A DNA stretch of 14,054 nt from Acidobacteria bacterium RIFCSPHIGHO2_01_FULL_67_28. Lineage in GTDB: Bacteria; Acidobacteriota; Terriglobia; Acidiferrales; 2-02-FULL-67-57. The first letter of the stretch is position 1, and every line of letters starts with the position of its first letter. Shown one piece after another: positions 6,923-12,649 of this stretch. The position numbers and the translations under genes were made by a program. The stretch spans positions 11,795 through 25,848 of the forward strand of contig MEKM01000004.1 in assembly GCA_001766965.1 (NCBI GenBank), given 5' to 3'. The notes beneath the pieces are model-generated. The model made no database searches. It had not been told where the DNA came from and saw nothing but the letters and a program-made list of their open reading frames with translations.

Positions 6923-7050
6923 TGTCAGCGACCAGCGACCGGTTTCCTGTGGGCGTCCTTTCTCGTTCCGCCCGGCGGCTCGCGCTGCCGGGCGGCTCGG
7001 CGTTCTTGCCGAGCGCGGCGTGTGTAGCAAATCGTTCGGGGCGATGTCTA

Positions 7051-7161
7051 CGGTTTTTGCGGTTTTTGCGGATTTTGCGGACGTTTATTTTCGGGAGCGC
7101 GTTTTCGGGGCCAAAAACGCGCTCCCCAAAACCGCAATTTCCGCAAAAACCGCAAAAACCG
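7051..7161. repeat. Long nested inverted repeat (about 111 bp)
   Basis: The outer arms of 30 bases (7051-7080 and 7132-7161) are built of CGGTTTTTG units and pair with about two mismatches. Inside them is a perfect 13-bp stem, GGGAGCGCGTTTT (7093-7105) with AAAACGCGCTCCC (7114-7126), and an 8-base loop. The arms can form one cruciform or RNA hairpin. Translated in several frames it gives artefacts such as FAVFADFA, which I do not treat as protein. Confidence 0.85.
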
Positions 7162-7220
7162 CACGGGGCAATGTTCCTCTCAGCCTGTCACTGAACCGCA
7201 CCCTTCGACTTCGCTCAGGG

Positions 7221-7245
7221 CGATGGGCGCGCACGGCGCCCATCG
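7221..7245. repeat. 10-bp hairpin CGATGGGCGC/GCGCCCATCG
   Basis: A perfect stem of 10 bp (7221-7230 with 7236-7245) and a GCACG loop, directly abutting the palindromic repeat at 7201-7220. There is no T tract, so it is not called a terminator. Confidence 0.7.
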
Positions 7246-7272
7246 AAAACCGCAAAAACCGCACGGGCCGGA

Positions 7273-7302
7273 TTGACCTGGGCGCGGCGGCGGGAGTAGG
7301 CT
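7273..7302 (+). promoter_or_regulatory. Candidate sigma70-like promoter for M1 peptidase operon
   Basis: TTGACC (7273-7278) is followed 18 bases later by TAGGCT (7297-7302). The -35 is good and the -10 is weak. A start site would fall about 10 bases before the ATG at 7319, leaving almost no leader, which agrees with the absence of a clear ribosome site. The evidence is moderate only. Confidence 0.35.
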
Positions 7303-7318
7303 TCGGGACACTCACGCC

Positions 7319-9721
7319 ATGCGGAATTCAAGCGCTATCCGAAGCGCGCTCCAACTGGGGGCGTTCTTACTCGCGGGCGGGTTGATCGCCGCGGCAGGAG
7401 CTGAAGAACCCGATCCCCGGACCCTGTACGAGCAATTGCGCGCGTTCCGTCTGCAAACGGAAGTGGTGCCGGTGCAGAACTTCACCCTGCAGCGCGACCG
7501 CCTGCAAATGACTTTTACCGGGCAGTTCTATGTGGCGGAACCTGTGGGGGGGCGCGTCACCGGCGCGGTGTTCCTGGGAGAGGGGCGCCTGCGGGCGGAG
7601 CCCTGGAGCCTGTTCGAGCGGGCCAACCTCAAGCGGCTGCTGAACGCAGACGTGGTGGACACCGACTTCTCGAGCGCCGTGCTGCGGTTTACCGATGACA
7701 CCCATGAGCGGCTGATGGCGCACGCCGCCGCGGCCGCAGGCCCGGGCTCCACTCGCGCCCAGGAGCTGGCCCGGGAACTGGAGCAGCGCCTGCTGAAAGA
7801 AACAGGTTTGAACGTGAGCGCGCGGCTGGCCCTGGCGGTGGTTCAGGGGGACGACCCGGGGGTATTCTTCGCCGAATTCGACGGCGGCAAGCTGGGACGG
7901 TTCCGGGCGGTCTTCGACCCCCAGGCGCGGGTGCTGGGCAGCGTGTTCGAGGTGGACGGCGGAGAGAAAGGGTTGCTCTGCCGGTATGACGGGGCGCTGT
8001 TCTTCAACGAAATCTGGACAGCCTTTTACAGCCAGGACGATCTTGCCGGGGGGCGCGCTCCCTACGCGGACGCGTTCGACCTGGTCCGCATCCCGCAGTA
8101 CCGGATGACCCTCGACCTGCTGGAGCCGGACGACTCGGTGCGGATGGAGGTCGAGCTCGACCTCGTGGCCTTGCGCGAGGGCGTGGTCCTGCTGCCCATG
8201 CGGCTGAACGAGGGGTTGAGCGAGTACGAGAACATTCGGTTGAAGAACGGCCTGCGCGTGGTGAGCGCAGCGCTGGCCGACGGCGCCCCGGTGGGCGTCA
8301 TCCAGGAGGAGTGGGAAACGGGCTTCTCGCTGGCGCTCCCCCGGCCGCTGGCGCGCGAGGAGCCGGCCACGGTGAAGCTCCGACTGGAGGGGCGGAAATT
8401 CCTGCGCAGTTGGGCGGGGGATTTCTACTATCCGCGCTCGACCACCACCTGGTACCCGCGCCACGGCTACTATCCCCGGTCGCAGTTCGACCTGACCTTT
8501 CGTCACCGCGAGAAGCATCGGGCCGTTTCCGTCGGGGAGCGGGTGCAAGAGGGGCCGGCGGAGGGGAGCGGCGCGGAGTGGGGATCGCGCTGGGTCACGC
8601 GCCAGCCGGTGCCCGTGGCTACCTTCGCGGTGGGCCTGTTCGAGCGCCACCAGGAGACCGCCGAAGTAGGCGGCCGGAAAATCCCGCTGGAATTCTATTC
8701 CGTGGGGAAAGAACTGCCGGTGAAAGAGGACTTTCTGCTGGCGGAAATGTCCAACGCCGTCCGCTTCTACAGCAACCTGTTCGGCGAGTACCCCTACGGG
8801 CAATTGCGCGCCGTATATTTCCCGGGCTTCTTCGGCCAGGGCCTGCCGACGCTCTTGCTCTTGCCGGCGCGGGGGTATGCGCACCGGCACGAGTTCACCT
8901 TCCTGGCGCACGAGGGGGCGCACGAATGGTGGGGCAACCAGGTGATGTGGCGCTCCTATCGCGACCAGTGGTTGAGCGAAGGCTTCGCGGAATACTCGGC
9001 GGTGCTTTATTACGGCTGGCGGGAGAAGAATCGCAAGAAGGAGCTCGCGTTGATAGAAGAGATGCGGGACAGCCTGACGGAGCCGCCGGTGAACGACCGG
9101 GGCGTGGTCGGCGACGGCAAGCTCTACGAGGTCGGCCCGCTCGTCCTCGGGCACCGCTTGTTCAGCACGGAAGCGCTGGGCGCCTACTCGGCGCTCGTCT
9201 ACAACAAGGGCGGGTTGGTGCTGCGCATGCTGGAGTTCCTCTTGAGCGACCCGGACACGGGGGACGAAACGCCCTTCTTCGAGATGATGAAAGATTTCGT
9301 GGGGCGCCACCGCAACAGCACGGCCACCACGGAGAGTTTCATCGCGGTGGCCTCGGAGCACTTCGCCCGCTCCCCCCTGGGGCGGCGGCTGGGGGCGCGG
9401 GACTTGAACTGGTTTTTCAACCAGTGGGTCTATGAGGCGGCCCAGCCCAGTTACCGGCTCGAGTACAGGATTGTGCCCGAAGCCGGCGGCAAGGTTCTGC
9501 TCACCGGCACGCTCTACCAGGAGGGCGTGCCCGAGCATTGGGTGATGGTGCTGCCGCTGGCGCTGGAGTTTTCCGGCGGGCGCATGGCCCGCGCCGTCTT
9601 GCCGGCGCGAGGGCCCGCCACCCCCGTGCAGTTGCGCCTGCCCGAGGCCCCGCAGAAGGTGGAGCTCGACCCCGGCAAGTGGATTCTCTCGCTGAAGACA
9701 TCCGAGAAGCGGATCAAGTAA
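7319..9721 (+). CDS. Secreted M1-family zinc metallopeptidase (aminopeptidase N-like)
   Basis: An 800-residue protein with a signal peptide (charged MRNSSAIRSALQ, hydrophobic LGAFLLAGGLIAAAGA, probable cleavage near residue 28), so it should act outside the cytoplasm. The zinc site is complete: HEGAH at residues 531-535, then exactly 18 residues to Glu554 in LSEGFAEY, the M1 HExxH-x18-E pattern. Glu532 would be the general base. A likely catalytic Tyr is Tyr628 in YNKGGLVLRMLE. The substrate-anchoring GxMEN motif expected some 30 residues upstream of HExxH is not recognisable; the stretch FGQGLPTLLLL stands there. The N-terminal part (about 30-250) is extra, beta-rich and unlike classic PepN. 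The start has no obvious ribosome site, but the signal peptide supports it. The next gene follows after 27 bases, suggesting an operon. It probably degrades peptides, but strict aminopeptidase activity is not assured. Confidence 0.88.
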   Translation: MRNSSAIRSALQLGAFLLAGGLIAAAGAEEPDPRTLYEQLRAFRLQTEVVPVQNFTLQRDRLQMTFTGQFYVAEPVGGRVTGAVFLGEGRLRAEPWSLFERANLKRLLNADVVDTDFSSAVLRFTDDTHERLMAHAAAAAGPGSTRAQELARELEQRLLKETGLNVSARLALAVVQGDDPGVFFAEFDGGKLGRFRAVFDPQARVLGSVFEVDGGEKGLLCRYDGALFFNEIWTAFYSQDDLAGGRAPYADAFDLVRIPQYRMTLDLLEPDDSVRMEVELDLVALREGVVLLPMRLNEGLSEYENIRLKNGLRVVSAALADGAPVGVIQEEWETGFSLALPRPLAREEPATVKLRLEGRKFLRSWAGDFYYPRSTTTWYPRHGYYPRSQFDLTFRHREKHRAVSVGERVQEGPAEGSGAEWGSRWVTRQPVPVATFAVGLFERHQETAEVGGRKIPLEFYSVGKELPVKEDFLLAEMSNAVRFYSNLFGEYPYGQLRAVYFPGFFGQGLPTLLLLPARGYAHRHEFTFLAHEGAHEWWGNQVMWRSYRDQWLSEGFAEYSAVLYYGWREKNRKKELALIEEMRDSLTEPPVNDRGVVGDGKLYEVGPLVLGHRLFSTEALGAYSALVYNKGGLVLRMLEFLLSDPDTGDETPFFEMMKDFVGRHRNSTATTESFIAVASEHFARSPLGRRLGARDLNWFFNQWVYEAAQPSYRLEYRIVPEAGGKVLLTGTLYQEGVPEHWVMVLPLALEFSGGRMARAVLPARGPATPVQLRLPEAPQKVELDPGKWILSLKTSEKRIK

Positions 9722-9748
9722 GCCCTCAAGCCAGAAGGAGGTGAGGCG

Positions 9749-10822
9749 ATGAAGCTCCGCGCACTGCTGGCGGTCCCGCTGCTGCTTGTGGGCGCTGCGC
9801 TCGAAGCGCGCGCACAAGCGTGCAGCTCCGAAGGCGGGTCGCTGCGGCGGACGCTGGCGGTGAATGTGCTGGACGAGCGGATGCAGCCGGTCAGCGGGCT
9901 GACGGCGGTCAACTTCCGTGGGCGGTTCCGTGACGAGGAGGTGAGGATTGTTTCCGTCACCGCCGACACCCAGCCGCGCCGCATCGTGTTGTTGGTGGAT
10001 GTCAGCGAGAGCATGGCGACGCGGGTGGGCCGGTGGGGGCTGGCGGTGGAGGCGGCCGAACACCTGCTCGGGACCGGCCCGCCGGACAGCACGATTGCTC
10101 TGGTGACGTTCGCGGAGAAGGTGGAGGCGCGCACGGGGTTCGAGTTTGAAACGCAGAAAGCGAGGCAGGCGCTCAAGGCGGTGCGGCCGGCCGGGGACAG
10201 CTCCGACCCGTCGGGTACGCGCACGGCACTGCGCGACGCGGTGATGGAGGCGACGCGCTTGCTGACTCCCAGCCGGGCCGGTGACGCGATCTATTTGATC
10301 ACGGACGGCTACGACACCTTCAGCCGGGCGAAGGACGAGGAGGTGGAAGCGGCGCTGCTCGGCTCGGGTGCGCGGTTGTTTGCCGTGGTGCTGCCCGATT
10401 GGGCCGGACCGAGTCTCTTCGTCGAGACGCCCCAAGGGCCGGCGGGGATGCCCAGTTTCATCCTGTTGCCGCTGACGACGGCCCTGACTGTGCCCGCTCC
10501 CCGCCTGGGGGAGTCGGGCGGGGCGGTGGCGCTGCGCGCGCTGGTGGACGCTTCCGGCGGCCTGGGAATGACCGCAGGTGCCGTCGGGACTTCGGCGCCG
10601 CGGTTCGACTACAACGAGAAGCAGCGCGGCTGGTTCTTCTCCCAGGCGCACCTCCTGTACGGCGCGATGGGCGAATTCTACCGGCTCGACGTGGAATTGC
10701 CCGAAGAACCCGATCGGCTTCGCGAGTGGAGACTGGAAGTCGTGGGCGCCGACGGCAAGAAACTGAAAGACGTGTACACCGTCTACCCGCGCAAGCTGGC
10801 GCCGTGCGCAAGCGACCACTGA
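9749..10822 (+). CDS. Secreted VWFA-related Acidobacterial-domain protein
   Basis: A 357-residue protein with a very strong ribosome site, AAGGAGGTGA (9735-9744), 4 bases before the ATG. The signal peptide MKLRALLAVPLLLVGAALEA ends near ARA at residues 20-22. A short beta domain with VNVLDERMQPVSGLTAVNF (about 36-54) precedes the VWA fold, the layout of the VWFA-related domain common in Acidobacteria. The metal-ion-dependent adhesion site is intact: DVSES at 84-88, a Thr in GTRTA near 157-159, and Asp186 in ITDGYD. It therefore probably binds a protein partner through Mg2+ outside the cytoplasm. The partner is unknown; the neighbouring M1 peptidase is a possibility from context only. The C-terminus ends in ASDH without a membrane anchor. 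Confidence 0.88.
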   Translation: MKLRALLAVPLLLVGAALEARAQACSSEGGSLRRTLAVNVLDERMQPVSGLTAVNFRGRFRDEEVRIVSVTADTQPRRIVLLVDVSESMATRVGRWGLAVEAAEHLLGTGPPDSTIALVTFAEKVEARTGFEFETQKARQALKAVRPAGDSSDPSGTRTALRDAVMEATRLLTPSRAGDAIYLITDGYDTFSRAKDEEVEAALLGSGARLFAVVLPDWAGPSLFVETPQGPAGMPSFILLPLTTALTVPAPRLGESGGAVALRALVDASGGLGMTAGAVGTSAPRFDYNEKQRGWFFSQAHLLYGAMGEFYRLDVELPEEPDRLREWRLEVVGADGKKLKDVYTVYPRKLAPCASDH

Positions 10823-10873
10823 TTGGTGCAGAATCGGATAGAATGCAAGGAAGCAAGCCAGGAGGGTGAGGCG

Positions 10874-11608
10874 ATGAGGACGGGGAATCCGGCGCTGAAC
10901 GCGAAGACGTTTACCGGCTACGCGGCGACCGAGCGGGCGATGACCATCGAAGGCACGGTTAACCGCACCGGGCTGCTGCTGGTGCTGTTGCTGCTGGGAG
11001 CGGGCTGGAGCTGGCGGGTCTTCTACGCCGAGGGCGTGGCGGCGACGATGCCCTACATCTGGGGCGGAGCGCTGGGCGGGTTCGTGGTCGCGCTCGTCAC
11101 CATTTTCAAGAAAGAGTGGGCGGCGGTGACGGCGCCGGTCTACGCCGTGCTGGAAGGGCTGTGCCTGGGGGCGCTGTCGGGATTCTTCGAGACGCAGTTC
11201 CCGGGCATCGTGCTGCAAGCGGTGGGGCTGACCTTCGGGACGCTGCTGGCGCTGCTCGTGGCCTACAAATCGGGCGTCATCAAAGCGACGGAAAACTTCA
11301 AGCTGGGCGTGGTGGCGGCGACGGGAGGGATTGCGCTCGTTTATATCGCCACGCTCGTGCTGGGTTTCTTCGGCGTCGCCATTCCTTTTATCCACGGCAG
11401 CGGGCCGCTGGGGATTCTCTTCAGCCTATTCGTGGTAGTGATCGCGGCGCTGAACTTGGTGCTCGACTTCGACTTCATCGAGAGCGGCGCGGCCCAGGGC
11501 GCGCCGCGCTTCATGGAGTGGTACGCGGCCTTCGGGCTGATGGTGACGCTGATCTGGCTGTACCTCGAGATTCTGCGCCTGCTCGCCAAACTCCGCAGCC
11601 GCGACTAG
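10874..11608 (+). CDS. Bax inhibitor-1/YccA family membrane protein
   Basis: A 244-residue integral membrane protein. The start at 10874 (MRTGNPALNAKTFTGY) follows AGGAGGGTGAGGCG. The frame opens upstream at 10823, but that start has no ribosome site. About seven hydrophobic segments are visible, near residues 33-50, 58-78, 85-104, 108-130, 142-166, 176-197 and 212-236. The N-terminal NPALN motif and the C-terminal DFDFIESGAAQGAPRFMEWY followed by AFGLMVTLIWLYLEILRLL are typical of the bacterial BaxI_1 branch. Members of the wider family are pH-sensitive Ca2+ leak channels or modulators of FtsH, but the role of this branch is unclear. The leader AGGAGGGTGAGGCGATGA is almost the same as that of the VWA gene. 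A 14-bp palindrome (11600-11613) covers the stop. It probably shares a transcript with the two genes before it. Confidence 0.9.
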   Translation: MRTGNPALNAKTFTGYAATERAMTIEGTVNRTGLLLVLLLLGAGWSWRVFYAEGVAATMPYIWGGALGGFVVALVTIFKKEWAAVTAPVYAVLEGLCLGALSGFFETQFPGIVLQAVGLTFGTLLALLVAYKSGVIKATENFKLGVVAATGGIALVYIATLVLGFFGVAIPFIHGSGPLGILFSLFVVVIAALNLVLDFDFIESGAAQGAPRFMEWYAAFGLMVTLIWLYLEILRLLAKLRSRD

Positions 11609-11626
11609 TCGCGCGGGTGATTCCGC

Positions 11627-11655
11627 TTGACAGCTGCGCGGGCGGCGGATAGGGT
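11627..11655 (+). promoter_or_regulatory. Strong sigma70-like promoter for the 11704 gene
   Basis: A perfect TTGACA (11627-11632), a 17-base spacer, and TAGGGT (11650-11655). It lies just after the Bax inhibitor stop and about 50 bases before the next ATG, so the downstream gene can be transcribed on its own. Confidence 0.6.
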
Positions 11656-11703
11656 CGGCGCGGGCGTCGGTCAACAATCCTTCACTACGCACAGGGGGGA
11701 GCT

Positions 11704-12513
11704 ATGAACAGGAAGAAGATTCTCGTCGCCGCGCTGGTGGCGGCGTTGTGGGCGCTGCCGGTGATGCCGCAGGAAGAAGAGGGCACCATCGCGCGCGTCG
11801 CGTTCTTCCGCGCCAAGCCCGAGAAGAGCGCGCAGCTCGAAGAGGGGCTGAAGAAGCACATGGCCTGGCACAAAGCCCAGAACGGCACGTGGGGGTGGTC
11901 GGTCTGGTCGATAGAAACCGGCGAAGGGACCGGCTCGTACGGGGCCGGGACATTCAACCATAAATGGTCGGACTTCGACGCGCCCGACGTGGACGCGGCC
12001 GCCGACACCGCCGACTCGGCGCAGAACATCCTGCCCTACATGGCCGAAGGCGCTGCGTGGCGCTACTACGCCAGCTTGCCCAAGTTCAGTCGGGCGTGGC
12101 CGCAGGAGAAAGGCCCGGCGCCGCTGGCGGTCGTGCTCGTCTTCCGCCTGCGGATGGGAGCGAACGAGGAGTTCATCAACGCCATCGCCAAGGTCCACAA
12201 AGCCATCGAGAAGACCAAGTGGCCCGCGTACTACGAGTGGTACGTGCTGGTGAACGGCGGCGAGCACCCCACGTTCGTCCTGGTGCTGCCGTACGCGAAC
12301 TACGCGGCGATGGCGCCGCCGGCCACCTCCTTCGACAAGATGCTGGAAGAGGCCTTCGGCCGCACGGAAGCCGAGGCCATCATCCACACCTTCGACAAGA
12401 CCGTCGTTAGCGAGACCAGCGAGATCGTGCGCGACCGGCCCGACTTGAGCTACAGGCCGGCCCCGGCCCCGGCCGCGCCCGCAGCCGCCGCTCCGGCCAC
12501 AAAGCCGAAGTAG
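11704..12513 (+). CDS. Secreted protein of unknown family, two related alpha+beta halves
   Basis: I do not recognise this 269-residue protein. It starts at 11704 after a G-rich ribosome site (AGGGGGGAG). The N-terminus, MNRKKILVAALVAALWALPV, is a signal peptide, though no clean AxA cleavage site follows. Two halves look alike: residues about 29-90 (IARVAFFRAKPEKSAQLEEG, then a WGWSVWSIETG strand) and about 140-205 (LAVVLVFRLRMGANEEFINA, then a YYEWYVLVNGG strand). Each has a strand-helix-strand order, as in dimeric alpha-beta barrel (ferredoxin-like) proteins. Aromatic residues are abundant. The last 25 residues are an Ala/Pro low-complexity tail ending in KPK. It has its own promoter and faces the terminase gene convergently. 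It may be a small-molecule binding or enzyme-like periplasmic protein, but no catalytic motif is seen. Confidence 0.8.
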   Translation: MNRKKILVAALVAALWALPVMPQEEEGTIARVAFFRAKPEKSAQLEEGLKKHMAWHKAQNGTWGWSVWSIETGEGTGSYGAGTFNHKWSDFDAPDVDAAADTADSAQNILPYMAEGAAWRYYASLPKFSRAWPQEKGPAPLAVVLVFRLRMGANEEFINAIAKVHKAIEKTKWPAYYEWYVLVNGGEHPTFVLVLPYANYAAMAPPATSFDKMLEEAFGRTEAEAIIHTFDKTVVSETSEIVRDRPDLSYRPAPAPAAPAAAAPATKPK

Positions 12514-12547
12514 GCGCCGCCGCCGCGACTGGCTTCCCCAGGCAATA

Positions 12548-12619
12548 GGGGGACAGGCATTCCTGCCTGTCCCCCGACAGACCCTTCGACTGCGCTCAGG
12601 GCAGGCAAGAATGTCTGTC
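12548..12619. repeat. Nested palindromes in convergent spacer
   Basis: A perfect 12-bp stem, GGGGGACAGGCA (12548-12559) with TGCCTGTCCCCC (12564-12575) and a TTCC loop, is followed by GACAGAC (12576-12582) and GTCTGTC (12613-12619). Between this second pair sits a CCCTTCGACTGCGCTCAGGG element (12582-12601), so one repeat family appears inserted into another. It lies between the stop of the 11704 gene and the terminase stop on the other strand and could act as a two-way barrier, but no T tract is present. Confidence 0.8.
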
Positions 12620-12649
12620 CCACTTGGATTGCAAGGGAGGATGTCGCGC

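Larger units (their letters stand above)
6923..7318. other. Divergent intergenic region packed with hairpins
   Basis: No credible gene is present. In order it holds a GCGACCA repeat (6927-6942), a 9-bp-stem hairpin CCGCCCGGC/GCCGGGCGG (6968-6976 with 6987-6995), a 6-bp hairpin CTCGGC/GCCGAG (6996-7001 with 7008-7013), the long nested inverted repeat at 7051-7161, a CCCTTCGACTTCGCTCAGGG element (7201-7220), a 10-bp hairpin (7221-7245), and another partial arm of the long repeat, CCGCAAAAACCGCACGGG (7250-7267). It separates the leftward portal operon from the rightward M1 peptidase operon, so promoters for both may lie here. No minus-strand promoter was clear. Confidence 0.75.

Noticed and set aside
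7051..7267. A CRISPR array
   Set aside because: The CGGTTTTTG units are adjacent or inverted with no unique spacers of even length, so it is not CRISPR.
6777..7385. Small frames in the divergent spacer giving FAVFADFADVYF or similar peptides
   Set aside because: They are translations of GGTTTTTGC-type repeats, differ by frame, and have no convincing ribosome site.
8311..9435. A 374-codon plus-strand frame within the M1 peptidase
   Set aside because: It is an alternative frame of a gene with intact catalytic motifs; Arg/Gly/Ala-rich composition shows a shadow.
7367..11395. A 1342-codon open frame on the minus strand across the M1, VWA and Bax inhibitor genes
   Set aside because: It is antisense to three recognised genes, its translation is Arg/His/Gln/Pro-rich low-complexity protein, and it arises because GC-rich third positions of the plus-strand genes remove stops.
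11600..11613. CGCGACTAGTCGCG palindrome as a terminator or operator
   Set aside because: It overlaps the stop codon of the Bax inhibitor gene, has no loop or T tract, and a 14-bp palindrome can arise by chance in GC-rich DNA.
12548..12575. An intrinsic terminator
   Set aside because: The stem is strong, but there is no T tract on either strand; it belongs to a repeat family also found inside genes.
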